Origin: UBA4782 sp034429195
GTDB lineage: Bacteria > Chloroflexota > Anaerolineae > Anaerolineales > Anaerolineaceae
Length of the DNA: 64,000 nt
Assembly (NCBI GenBank): GCA_034429195.1
Contig: DAOUGQ010000021.1
Location: 186,001 to 250,000 of the forward strand
Direction: 5' to 3'
Program-made: the position numbers and the translations under genes
The notes under the pieces: model-generated
Seen by the model: only the letters and a program-made list of their open reading frames with translations
What the model was told of the DNA's origin: nothing
Databases searched by the model: none
In this document: piece after piece, positions 25,298-34,800 of the stretch
How positions within the stretch are numbered: the stretch's first letter is position 1
Layout of the letters: each line of letters begins with the position of its first letter

Positions 25298-27040
25298 CTA
25301 AGATTTTAATATTTCAAAAGAACGCTGGCGAGCCCGATTAAGAGCTTCGCTTGCTGCGGTCAACCCGGCTTCACTGGTATTTCCCAATAATTGAGCCAGT
25401 TCCATTTTCCTTGAATCGTCATTCAAAATATCCACACGAGTGGTGGTACGCCCTTCTTCCACTTCTTTCCGTACGCTGTAGTGCTGATCACCAAAAGCTG
25501 CCAGTTGGGGGAGATGGGTTACACAAAACACCTGATGCCGTCTACCTAACTTCCACAACTTTTCCCCTACCATGCTACCCACTCTTCCACTGATGCCTTG
25601 ATCGATCTCGTCAAAGATCAGGGTGGGGACAGAATCAGCTTTGACAAGCACATTTTTTAATGCCAGCATCAGACGAGAAGTTTCGCCACCGGAGGCGATC
25701 TTTACCATCGGTTTTAACCCTTCACCTGGGTTGGGGGCAATGAGGAATTGCACCTGGTCTATCCCGTTTTCGTCGAATTTAAGTTTTTTCCCGTCCGGCA
25801 TCGGCAATCCGTGAGTCTCATCCTCTTCATGAGAAACTTCTACCTGGAATCTGGCACCCGACATACTCAAATCATTCAATTCAATTTCGATGGATTCCTG
25901 CATTTGCTGAATGGCTGCTTTGCGACACTGCGATAGCGCAAGAGCGCGTTCTGCCAAACGTTGCATCTGTACCTTCTCGAGTCCTTCCAACTCTGCAATA
26001 CGATCACCAGCAGTTTCGATTAATTCGAGCTTCTTTTTCGCTTCCAGTCCAAACGCGATTACTGCCTGGATAGATGCTCCATATTTCCTTTTAAGATTTT
26101 GGATGAGATCCAATCGGTCTTCCACCTGCTCCAACCGGCGCGGGTTATATTCGATTTGATCGACATAATCACGTAGATTCCGGATCAAGTCGGTGAGTTC
26201 TTCGTTCATATCCCTGGCAGAGTTGGAGAATGGCTCTAGTGTTTTATCAATGCGCGCCAGTGCGGTTAGCTTCTCTACCACCTGACCAAATCCATCAGAA
26301 AGTGCCAGTACATCATCACCGCCTTCGTCCAGCAATACCAGGCTTTCTTGGGCGAGGGCAGCCAGTGTTTCTGCATTAGCGAGTCGGTCGCGTTCCTGAC
26401 GCAAAGGTTCTTCTTCGTCTGGCTGTAGTCGAGCTGATTCGATTTCCTGTATCTGAAAATGCAGTAAGTCACTGCGCTGTAAGGCATCGCGTTCGTTTTG
26501 GCGTAGTGTTGCAAGCTCGCGACGCTGGTTTAAAAGGGTATGATATTCATTTTGATAAGCGATCAGAGTTTCTTCACTACCTGCGTAACGGTCCAACAGT
26601 TCAAGATGGCGGCGGGTATTCAAGAGCGAGAGATGCTCTGACTGCCCATGAATATCCACCAGGTACCCTCCAATTTCACGCAAAAGATTACTGGAAATAC
26701 TTCTGCCGTTAATCCTCGCCACGCTGCGACCTTCACGCCGGATTTCACGCGCAATCGTTATTTCATCAGGATCATCCAGAAGATCCTCGCGGGTCAATAC
26801 CTCCAGGATGGAGCTACCGTCTCTGTCTGCGAGAGAAAAAGTAGCTTCCAGCAGTGCTCGTTCTTCCCCTGCCCTGATCTGTGAGACATCTGTTTTCCCA
26901 CCAACCAGCACTTCTATTGCATCTAATATGATTGATTTCCCTGCACCGGTTTCACCGGTAAAGGTGGTTAACCCTGACGTTAATTGCAGGTCAAGCTGTT
27001 GGATGATGGCAAAATTTTGAATACGAAGTTCTTTCAGCAT
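25298..27040 (-). CDS. recN: DNA repair ATPase RecN
   Basis: An SMC-like cohesin-type ATPase that acts at double-strand breaks. The 580-residue protein starts MLKELRIQNFAII and has Walker A FTGETGAGKS (residues 29-38). A coiled-coil region runs from about 150 to 365, and the C-terminal ATPase lobe has the ABC signature SGGETSRLMLAL and Walker B TLIFDEIDQGISG. The length is normal. It is 11 bases after the zinc-finger membrane protein and in the same array as ssb, so it belongs to a DNA maintenance unit. Confidence 0.96.
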   Translation of the reverse strand: MLKELRIQNFAIIQQLDLQLTSGLTTFTGETGAGKSIILDAIEVLVGGKTDVSQIRAGEERALLEATFSLADRDGSSILEVLTREDLLDDPDEITIAREIRREGRSVARINGRSISSNLLREIGGYLVDIHGQSEHLSLLNTRRHLELLDRYAGSEETLIAYQNEYHTLLNQRRELATLRQNERDALQRSDLLHFQIQEIESARLQPDEEEPLRQERDRLANAETLAALAQESLVLLDEGGDDVLALSDGFGQVVEKLTALARIDKTLEPFSNSARDMNEELTDLIRNLRDYVDQIEYNPRRLEQVEDRLDLIQNLKRKYGASIQAVIAFGLEAKKKLELIETAGDRIAELEGLEKVQMQRLAERALALSQCRKAAIQQMQESIEIELNDLSMSGARFQVEVSHEEDETHGLPMPDGKKLKFDENGIDQVQFLIAPNPGEGLKPMVKIASGGETSRLMLALKNVLVKADSVPTLIFDEIDQGISGRVGSMVGEKLWKLGRRHQVFCVTHLPQLAAFGDQHYSVRKEVEEGRTTTRVDILNDDSRKMELAQLLGNTSEAGLTAASEALNRARQRSFEILKS

Positions 27041-27051
27041 TTCTGCTCAAC

Positions 27052-27636
27052 TCAACGAATGTGGATACCACCCAAACGACCATATACCGAAGAAGTAATC
27101 AATGCAGCGTACAAAAACTGCCAGGCAACTCCTAAAAGGCTGGATATGCTAGAACCTGTACCAAGACTCCATCGGGAAAAGATCCCAATCAGGCTGATTA
27201 CTAAAAATGGGAGACTGCCCAATGCGGTTGCGACAGTCACCCAACGGAATAGTTGCATAGACCGTCTCCGTTTGGTAACCCAGCGAACAGCTTCAGCAAT
27301 GATGAACCCGGCAATAGGAGCCAAAAAAATGGTAAAAAAGCCCATATAGAGAGCGATATAACTGCCAGCGAACGATAAGATGGTTGCAATTAATATTGCC
27401 GCAGGGTAATCTAACCATGTAGCGGTATCATACACTTTTTGCTGGTTGTGAACGCATTCTTTACAGCGATAGCCTGTGGGGGTTTTTTGTGCACATTCTA
27501 TACAGATAGGACGGTTGCATCGGTTGCAGCGAAGCAGCGTTTCGCGCTGTGGATGAACGTAGCAATAGAGTGGAGCATCAATAGGGGTTACATCCACAAC
27601 ATCAGGGCTGGGTTTATTGTTGGGAGGTTGATTCAT
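27052..27636 (-). CDS. B-box-like zinc-finger membrane protein
   Basis: A 194-residue protein. Residues 25-62 form a B-box-type zinc finger: CYVHPQRETLLRCNRCNRPICIECAQ, then GYRCKECV, with Cys/His ligands spaced as in bacterial B-box proteins. Three or four hydrophobic helices follow (about 75-180), broken by a basic loop (VRWVTKRRRSMQ). Such proteins are common in actinobacteria and Chloroflexota; their role is unknown to me. Translation is coupled to nadK by an ATGA overlap. Confidence 0.8.
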   Translation of the reverse strand: MNQPPNNKPSPDVVDVTPIDAPLYCYVHPQRETLLRCNRCNRPICIECAQKTPTGYRCKECVHNQQKVYDTATWLDYPAAILIATILSFAGSYIALYMGFFTIFLAPIAGFIIAEAVRWVTKRRRSMQLFRWVTVATALGSLPFLVISLIGIFSRWSLGTGSSISSLLGVAWQFLYAALITSSVYGRLGGIHIR

Positions 27637-28511
27637 TGTTTGTCACCATAAATTCGGGGGGTTTGTTCCATGTACCGGTTCAACGTCTGGTAGAAATACC
27701 CTGGATTCTGGAAGCGGACAAAGTAAGCTGAACGTTTACTGGCGGTTACGTGTACTTCATCGCCATCTTCCAACGAAATGGATGTTTGCCCATCTGCGCT
27801 TAATACAGCACTGTGCCGGGTGTGGACTCTGATAGTTACAGAAGCCCCTTCTGAAAGGACGATTGGTTTGGCGAATGAAAGATGCGGTGCAATGGGTACC
27901 AGTAGTATGCTACGCATTTCCGGAGGTAATACGGGTCCGCCAACTGCCATAGCATACGCTGTAGAACCGGTAGGGGTCGAAGCGATCAACCCATCTGCAA
28001 CATACGAGGCTAATGGATACCCGTCCACCTCAGCAGTAAGGTGCACAGGTCGAACCATTTCTCCTCGGCAGATAGCTACCTCGTTTAAAACTTCCCATTC
28101 ATCCAGAAGCGCTTTTTTTCGAAGATGGCTGCTATGCAGCATCATTCGTTCTTCCAGACGATAATCTCCGGTCAGTAATCTGGGAAGAATATCACGCCAA
28201 CCGGTTCGCTGAACTTCGGTCAGAAAACCAAAATTTCCTACATTTATTCCAAGAACAGGTAGACCCACTGGGCTGCACAGGCGTGATGCTCGTAAAACAG
28301 TGCCATCACCTCCCAGTGCGATAAGAAGGTCATAATTACCGGTATGAACTTGCCGGATGAGCATTTCATCCGTATAAGAGCTGGCAAAAAATATCTCTAC
28401 GTTGTGTTCCTGCAAAACAGCCGCCAGTTCACTAGACTCCTTAATGGAATCAGGTATTCCGGGGTGTGATAGCAAGATAATTTTTCGTGGAGCAGTTTGA
28501 CCGGGAATCAT
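27633..28511 (-). CDS. nadK: NAD kinase
   Basis: Cytosolic enzyme that makes NADP from NAD and ATP or polyphosphate. The 292-residue protein carries the catalytic GGDGT motif (near residue 70), the conserved NVGNFGFLTE near residue 95, and the diagnostic ADGLIASTPTGSTAYAMAVGGP near residue 175. The ATG at 28511 is taken; the reading frame extends one TTG codon further. No Shine-Dalgarno sequence is visible. It lies in the ssb-recN array, overlapping the next gene by 4 bases. Confidence 0.96.
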   Translation of the reverse strand: MIPGQTAPRKIILLSHPGIPDSIKESSELAAVLQEHNVEIFFASSYTDEMLIRQVHTGNYDLLIALGGDGTVLRASRLCSPVGLPVLGINVGNFGFLTEVQRTGWRDILPRLLTGDYRLEERMMLHSSHLRKKALLDEWEVLNEVAICRGEMVRPVHLTAEVDGYPLASYVADGLIASTPTGSTAYAMAVGGPVLPPEMRSILLVPIAPHLSFAKPIVLSEGASVTIRVHTRHSAVLSADGQTSISLEDGDEVHVTASKRSAYFVRFQNPGYFYQTLNRYMEQTPRIYGDKQ

Positions 28512-28566
28512 CAAGGATAATTATAACGTTAAACCTTACCCGTATTTGGTGCACTACGTTATTTTG

Positions 28567-29088
28567 CTATAAATGCTGATCGCAAATACCTCGATAGCCG
28601 CATCCCAGGCAGCGCGCAGGAATATTATGTGAGCGTTCTGCTCCGCCTTCTTTTTCGACCTGCCGAATTTCTGCTACCAGGTCCAGGAATTCGTTTTCCA
28701 GCTCTGTTGTGTAATCAATGGCAAAACTACGATTTCGGTAGCGGATAATCCCATAAGCAGGGCGACGGAACAATGTTTTTTCCACCAGGTAGCAGTATGC
28801 AGCTAACTGCATGATGTGATTATCATAGGGCTGCGATGGGGCAGCTGTACTTTTTACTTCCACGGGAATGAGGGTACCTTTTTGCTCCACCAGGTAATCA
28901 GGTTTGCCAGTAATACCCAATGTGGGTTCGAATAAGGGACGTTCGATGATCCGTTTGTTTCCCCCACTATCGTCATATACGATCCTACCGGCAGGCAATC
29001 CGCTTTCAGCACGCTGACGATTGGCTCGCATCAGTATGATGATGGCAGCAATCGCCAGAAGTACTGCAATGAGAAAGAGCCACTTCAT
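28567..29088 (-). CDS. Cas4/RecB-like nuclease, C-terminal part, membrane-anchored
   Basis: A 173-residue frame. An N-terminal hydrophobic helix (residues 2-20) is followed by the PD-(D/E)xK core of the Cas4/Dna2 family: Asp64 in GKPDYL, Glu77-x-Lys79 in PVEVKS, and Gln94 in QLAAYCYLVE. The three C-terminal cysteines of the iron-sulfur cluster are C160-x2-C163-x5-C169. The family needs a fourth cysteine and a His near the N-terminus. Both are encoded in the frame just upstream, which is in the same reading phase and separated only by one TAA and four codons. The pair therefore looks like one gene interrupted by a stop, or two subunits. ATG 29088 has only a weak AAGAAAAAG before it. No CRISPR is nearby. 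Confidence 0.8.
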   Translation of the reverse strand: MKWLFLIAVLLAIAAIIILMRANRQRAESGLPAGRIVYDDSGGNKRIIERPLFEPTLGITGKPDYLVEQKGTLIPVEVKSTAAPSQPYDNHIMQLAAYCYLVEKTLFRRPAYGIIRYRNRSFAIDYTTELENEFLDLVAEIRQVEKEGGAERSHNIPARCLGCGYRGICDQHL

Positions 29089-29100
29089 CTTTTTCTTGAG

Positions 29101-29340
29101 TTATCGAATAAGCAGGAGGGTAGCAGCAACAGCAGCGATAATTAAGGATGCTGCCAGTAAAATCAATCCAAACCATGTTGCCAAACGTGCCTGCCATACG
29201 CTGGTTCCATGCTGGCGGTGGAAGCTGCTTCCCGCCGCCAGTTCAGCCTTATTTTCAGATGCGATTCCCTGGGCGTTATACCACCAGGCACGTTCGCAAT
29301 ACAAAAAACTTCCCAGTTCAGAAGCGCGGATGATCCGCAT
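29101..29340 (-). CDS. Cas4-like N-terminal part with membrane helix (split partner)
   Basis: A 79-residue frame. Residues 1-45 match the start of Cas4-like nucleases: SELGSFLYCERAWWY with Cys15 of the iron-sulfur cluster, and the G-x2-FH motif with His41 (GSSFHRQHG). Residues 52-78 form a membrane helix. If the TAA at 29101-29103 were read through, this helix and the one starting the next frame would form a hairpin with a basic turn (R-stop-LKKKMK). It is 5 bases from the translin gene. It could be a real separate subunit, a nonsense-mutated gene, or a sequencing error. Confidence 0.75.
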   Translation of the reverse strand: MRIIRASELGSFLYCERAWWYNAQGIASENKAELAAGSSFHRQHGTSVWQARLATWFGLILLAASLIIAAVAATLLLIR

Positions 29341-29345
29341 ACTTT

Positions 29346-29984
29346 TTACTCTCTCCCAGGAAGTTGTGCCCGCAGGGCATCCATAGCTTTCTTCATATCT
29401 TGCTCACGCAAACTCAAGGTCAGGTCTGCACGGGTACGTTCTACGATACCCCGCACGATATCTGTCTGGCGTCTCAATCCATTGGTAATGGCATCAGGGT
29501 AATCAAGGGTAACCAACACATCGTAAATATCATCCATGCAAGAGAGTAATCTCTCTGCTTCCTCAGAGTACCCCTGACGCAGAATGTCCATGCATCGCCT
29601 GCGGAGTTCCCCGGTTACCTCTGCCAATCCATTTAGATAGGTGTTGTATTCCACCTCAAGGGTGTCAGGGGTGGGCAATGATAGGTTTTGTACCAATGCC
29701 AGGGTGCAGCTCGCTTCAACAAATTCCTTGATGGCATCCTGGGTGTAGCCAGCAAAGAATAATTCTGGGTAAGGTTGTAAATCTTTTTTTAGTTGCGATA
29801 CCAGGATAGATGCTTCATTCAAGTGGTCATTTGCCAGGTCGATTTCACTTCTATGTACTGCACGGATGGCGTTGGCACAATGTCTGGTTAATGCACGTGA
29901 TTGCATTAATGCCTGATCACGTACTTTGGTTCTGATTTCAAAAGCTTCACGAATTTGTTCTGCAATTACCGGTAAATTTTTCAT
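29346..29984 (-). CDS. Translin family protein
   Basis: A 212-residue, almost wholly helical protein. The C-terminal part, LDYPDAITNGLRRQTDIVRGIVERTR followed by ADLTLSLREQDM, is the conserved signature of translin/TRAX. The length also fits translin. In eukaryotes translin binds single-stranded nucleic acid and, with TRAX, forms the C3PO endoribonuclease; bacterial members are uncharacterised as far as I know. The acidic catalytic residues of TRAX were not clearly seen, so it may be only a binding protein. Its ATG overlaps the DUF3467 stop in TAATG. The neighbours are an SSB and a Cas4-like nuclease. Confidence 0.85.
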   Translation of the reverse strand: MKNLPVIAEQIREAFEIRTKVRDQALMQSRALTRHCANAIRAVHRSEIDLANDHLNEASILVSQLKKDLQPYPELFFAGYTQDAIKEFVEASCTLALVQNLSLPTPDTLEVEYNTYLNGLAEVTGELRRRCMDILRQGYSEEAERLLSCMDDIYDVLVTLDYPDAITNGLRRQTDIVRGIVERTRADLTLSLREQDMKKAMDALRAQLPGRE

Positions 29985-30298
29985 TATTTCTCAGATGGGT
30001 TGTCGGGTGGCTGGATGGATCGAAACAGATCATTTGCCAATGCCCCACTGGGGGGCAAATTGATTTCGCCAAAATTGGCTTCATATTTCGCCAGGTTTTC
30101 TGCCAGGGCGCGATAAAAAAGTTTAGCACCAATGGGTGACATAATCAACCTTGAAATCACAGTTGCACTCTGGGTATAAGGTACCATTTGAGCAAAATCA
30201 AAAACCAATTCTGCTGGAGAATGGCTGATCCGCACCAGATTGGTATATTTTGGTTGACAATCAATTGGAATATCAAGTTTTATTGTTGTCGTGGTCAT
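29984..30298 (-). CDS. DUF3467 protein
   Basis: A 104-residue protein. The stretch YTNLVRISHSPAELVFDFAQ, then SRLIMSP, and AENLAKYEANFGEI is the DUF3467 signature. The function is unknown; the length is typical. The ATG at 30298 is used because the longer frame runs into ssb and its extra residues look unlike protein. Downstream translation of translin is coupled by a 1-base overlap. It is located directly after ssb. Confidence 0.85.
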   Translation of the reverse strand: MTTTTIKLDIPIDCQPKYTNLVRISHSPAELVFDFAQMVPYTQSATVISRLIMSPIGAKLFYRALAENLAKYEANFGEINLPPSGALANDLFRSIQPPDNPSEK

Positions 30299-30362
30299 TT
30301 TAGTCACAGATCTTTTTGATTCTGTCAGGAGCCTGGAAACCACTCCTGAAAGAATTACCAGG

Positions 30363-30779
30363 TTAGAATGGAATATCCTCTCCAGCATCTACATCAGCAG
30401 ATTCACCTACATCTTCACCACCAGCGCCTTCACCTTTAGGTGTTAAGAAACGAACCAATGAAGCGGTTACTTCGAATGAAGCTGCCGGAGTACCATCTTG
30501 TCTATTCCAAATTCTCGGATTCCCAGTAGCAGGATCAGGTTTTAAACGACCTTCAATAAGAACTTTGCTTCCCTTATGCAGGTAGTTATTGGCAGTTTCT
30601 GCTTGTTTACCCCATACACTTATCCGAAACCAGGTTGTTTCTTTTACATTTTGCCCTTCAGCATTACGATATTGATGTGTTGATGCAACATTAAACTTGG
30701 TTACAGCCTGGCCATTTGCAATGTAGCGCATTTCTGGTTCTGTACCCAAATTTCCTACGATGATGATAGTATGGAACAT
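30363..30779 (-). CDS. ssb: Single-stranded DNA-binding protein
   Basis: A 138-residue SSB. The OB-fold spans residues 1-110 (IIIVGNLGTEPEMRY, then TWFRISVWGKQAE, then GSKVLIEGRL). A disordered linker follows, and the acidic tip ends DAGEDIPF, the motif that recruits repair enzymes such as RecO, RecQ and RecJ. It is the first gene of the minus-strand array down to the ECF S component, so it may drive expression of DUF3467, translin, the Cas4-like frames, nadK and recN. There is a clear Shine-Dalgarno sequence (AGGAGG) before the ATG. Confidence 0.95.
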   Translation of the reverse strand: MFHTIIIVGNLGTEPEMRYIANGQAVTKFNVASTHQYRNAEGQNVKETTWFRISVWGKQAETANNYLHKGSKVLIEGRLKPDPATGNPRIWNRQDGTPAASFEVTASLVRFLTPKGEGAGGEDVGESADVDAGEDIPF

Positions 30780-30907
30780 ACATGCCTCCTGTGATATGCA
30801 GTGGAATTATCATTATCATATCTAATTGTACATGAATAATTAAACCACAATTCTCTATGCGGTTAGGTTATGGGTCTAAGCCAGGGTAAATTCTTATACT
30901 CGGTGAA

Positions 30908-31777
30908 TTACTGTGAGGGTGTCTTTGTCAGTTCACCTGCAGAGGGTGAAGGTGTTTTAGTTTTTTGAACCGGTGTTACTTTTGTTCGGTTATTCGTGAC
31001 GGTGGGATTGGCATTCATCTCTACATTTCGGATTACCAGATTGCGATAATTTACCGTCAGGGCATTATTGCTTGATGAACGGGCATAAATGGCTATTCCA
31101 CCAGATGAAAAAGTCTCATCGGATATCCCAAATTGAAAAATATCATTAGCAAAAATTCGAATTTGATCACCATATGCCCAGATACCCAACCGTACCATCA
31201 TAGGAGCACCTGGCGGAATCTGACCACTTAAGATCCAGTCTTGCAGGATGGTAGTAGTAGCCTGGCGAACGCGCTCAAGACGCATTTGTCCCGCACAGGA
31301 GATCAGAAGCCGGTAGTAATCATAACGTGTGTTGTAACGAAACAGGATGCCATATACATCATCAACCGTACAAAGTGAAGGATAAGCTATGATCTCGAGG
31401 TAAAAGTTGTCTACTTTCACATCATTTGCCTGACTTATCATGGTGGTTTTTGCTTTTTTGATAGCTATGGTTATCTCTTTTGCTCCATAGGCAACACTAC
31501 CATCTGCAGAAGATGAAGTATTCCATAAAGTATGATTAGAAAAATCATCTTCATAAAATATTGCTCCAATCCCGGGTTTCATTTCTGGAGTAGGAGCCAG
31601 GGTGGGAACCTTCGTTGGCGTGAATGTTGGAGTTGTGGGGAACCAATCAATGGTTGCTGTAACCGTTGCAAAGGACTCAGGCATCTGGGTAGGTGTAATG
31701 GTTGGCGAAACAGATAGTTCACTGCATCCGCTTATAAAAAAGGTGATCAATACACAAACGAAGAAACCTTTTTTCAT
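30908..31777 (-). CDS. Lipoprotein with LamG/concanavalin-like domain
   Basis: A 289-residue lipoprotein. The signal peptide has the lipobox FISGC at residues 14-18. A Thr/Pro-rich linker follows. The C-terminal part (about 75-245), with FYEDDFSNHTLWNTSS and a beta-rich sequence with GILFRYNTRYDYYRLLIS, resembles the DUF1080/LamG-like jelly roll found in many Chloroflexota lipoproteins. Another Thr/Pro-rich tail ends the protein. It probably binds a sugar or other ligand at the outer surface of a single-membrane cell (inference). It is divergent from the large regulator gene, with a 74-base shared promoter region. Confidence 0.8.
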   Translation of the reverse strand: MKKGFFVCVLITFFISGCSELSVSPTITPTQMPESFATVTATIDWFPTTPTFTPTKVPTLAPTPEMKPGIGAIFYEDDFSNHTLWNTSSSADGSVAYGAKEITIAIKKAKTTMISQANDVKVDNFYLEIIAYPSLCTVDDVYGILFRYNTRYDYYRLLISCAGQMRLERVRQATTTILQDWILSGQIPPGAPMMVRLGIWAYGDQIRIFANDIFQFGISDETFSSGGIAIYARSSSNNALTVNYRNLVIRNVEMNANPTVTNNRTKVTPVQKTKTPSPSAGELTKTPSQ

Positions 31778-31851
31778 CTCTACTGAATGATTATACCTGT
31801 CCTCATTTCGCTTCGTTTATCATTTCTCACGAAATCTATTAAAATGAAATC

Positions 31852-34800
31852 ATGTTACAGGTTCTCCTGTTAGGTTCCCTCGAAATCCTGAACAATGGTC
31901 AGCATTTAATTTTCCAGAGACGAATGGTACGCCATTTGCTGACATATATTGCTTCAATGCCAGATTGGGTAAGCCGTAGCGAACTTGCCACACTTTTTTG
32001 GCCAGATGATATTGGCTCAATTGCCTACAACCGCCTGCGTGATACTCTCCGGCATTTGAATAATTCATTGCCAGAGAAGGATATGCTTCTGAAATATGGT
32101 TCAATGGTGACTATAAATCCTGAAAAAGTGTATGTTGATCTTCGCGATTTCCAAAATAAGATGACCATGATCAAAAGATCATTACAATACAGGCCAGAGA
32201 ACAATCCCATTCCAGCCAATACAATCGTTCTCATGCAAGATGCAGTACAGTTGTGGCGATCTCCCCACTTTCTCTCTGGGATTAATCTTCCCCCAGAAGG
32301 AGAATACTCAGAATGGGTGATCAAAACCGGGCAAAAGTTAGAACTTGATCGTCAGTATTTATTAATTCAACTGGCTGAACAATCTCTGGTGTTTGGGTCC
32401 CCTTTGGCGGCATTGGATTGGATGAGTATGGCTCTTCAAACGGATGATATGGATCCTGACCTGAACCAGCGATATGTCGAAATTCTGGTTCACCTGGATC
32501 GTGTTTCTGAAGCACGAAGCCATTTGAAGAATCTCAAGAAACAATATGAAATGCAGAATTATGGAGAATTTCCTTCAGCTCTGGAGCGATTAATCAGCAG
32601 TTTGCAGAATCCTCCTGCGAAAAAGATTCCTGATAATGAGAATAAGCCTGAGAGATCATATTCTGATATTCCGTTTGTTGGTGGGGTTTCCCCATTGAAG
32701 GAATTGCAGACAGCAATTAAAGATGAAGAAAGCGTGCTTGTTCTGGGAGAAGCAGGGTCAGGAAAAAGCCGTCTGCTGTCTGAACTAAAAATCCGGGCTC
32801 ACGCTACCTATCGATTCATGGTTATGCAGCCGAGAAAGAACGAACGCAACACGGCATTTCGCACAATTGGTGAAATGCTTCGCCAATCTGTGAAAAAAGA
32901 AGAATGGTTGAAACTAAAGCCAGAATATCTCAACCAGATGGTTCGATTACTTCCAGAATTGAACGGATTACTGCCCAAAGGTGCTTCTGCAATAGGATTA
33001 CCCCTGGAAGATGCCAGGGTGGTTATGATTGATGCAATTTATCAGATCATGCAAATTTGCAATCAATCAAAAAAAATTGTTCTGGTTTTAGATGACGCAC
33101 AATGGTGTGATTCAGCTTCATGGAAGGTCATTAATACCCTGATAGAAAAATCTTATTTTCGCGGTCAGGCAATTTTTATTCTTGCTGCACGCTCAGAAAT
33201 TCCCACAGTAATGATTGAGCAATTCATCACAGATTTTCGTTCGAAGAGTCGATTGCAGGTAATCCATTTACAGCCCATGGGTGATGAAGAGATCAGCCAG
33301 ATAGCATATTTTCTTACAGGTGAAAAACCTGATCTTCAACTGATCCAGCAATTAAAGAAATCCAGCGGTGGCAACCCAATGTTTTTAATAGAAATTCTAC
33401 GCGCCGCATTAAGCTCATCTTCTGAAAGCAGCATTACTGAAAGAATTCTTCGTGGCCCTACAACCCCTACTTTGTCAGATATCATCCATGAAAGATTAGA
33501 AAGGCTTTCGCAGAACGAAAGAATGGTGCTTAATATTGCTGCATTATGCGGTGATACTGTGCAACCCTGGTTGCTAGAAAAAGTAAGCGATTTTTCGCCA
33601 GCCATATTGGCAGATACGCTTGAGATTCTTGAAAAAGAACAGCACTTATTACAGATACAGACCAAGGAATCCGAAATCAGCTATTCGTTTATTCATGAGA
33701 AGATACGTGATGCGGTTATACAGGATATTTATCCACCCAGAAAACGGTTGTTACACCAACGAATTGCGAAAGTGTTGATTGCGGAGAATTCATCTATGTT
33801 TTCATCTGTAGCACAAATTGCAGAGCATTTAGAGCTAGCTGGATCGATTGCACAGTCTATTCCCTACCGGCTTCAAGCTGCTCGCCTTGCCTGGCAAATG
33901 CTTTCACCTGAAGATAGTTACAACCATCTTCGGCATGCAGAAGACTCATTGAAAAAGCTTGATAAATCGATCACAGCTCAGGAAATTTATTCTGTATATT
34001 CACTTTGGGGAAAATATGCTATTGAATTGAATGATCTTCAAAGTATGCAACATGTTTATGAGGTAATGCTAATTTCTGGAGAAAGACTGAGCGATCATAC
34101 ATTAATGGGCGCAGCATTAAGCGGATTAGGGCTATTGAAGGCATATACCAGAGATATTAATGCCTCAGTCGAATTTCTGGATAGAGCAAGCCAATTCCTG
34201 GAGTTTAGCGATTCAATTTTTGAAAAAATGACTGTTGCCTTACATAAAGGCAAAATGTATATGTTTGTAAGCAATTTTCCACAGGCAGAGCAGGCATATC
34301 GTCAAGCATTGCTTATTTATGAAGATGCTGGAAAGCCTGCTGACTGCCTTTCATTGAAAATTGAAGTAACCAATGAACTGGCTTTTATTCTTTCGCTGAC
34401 TGGAAAGCCATCAGAATCCATCAAAATGGCGTATGAGAATCTCAGAATAAGCGATCTTGAATTTGATCAGATAGGAAAGATTGGGGCAAATATTCAGATC
34501 GCAATCGATCAATTTTATCTTGGTAATTATCGAGATGCGATCCTTACTGCCAGTAAGAGTCTCGAATCAGCGACATCATTTCGTAATGGTATGATGATGA
34601 TGTATCTCCATTTGATCATCGCCCGAGCTGCTCTTACTATGGGTAAAATTGCAGAATGTTGGCAGCATCTGCAATCCATTAAGGAATTAGAAAGAAAGTA
34701 TACCTGTATTGAAGTTTCCCGTACGGCTCATACTGTTTGTGGTGAGCTTTATTCCGAGCTTGGAGCTTACAGGTTGGCGATAAAAGAATTTGGAGATGGC

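Noticed and set aside
28567..29340. CRISPR-Cas locus suggested by the Cas4-like frames
   Set aside because: No other cas gene and no repeat-spacer array in the window; Cas4-like nucleases also occur outside CRISPR.
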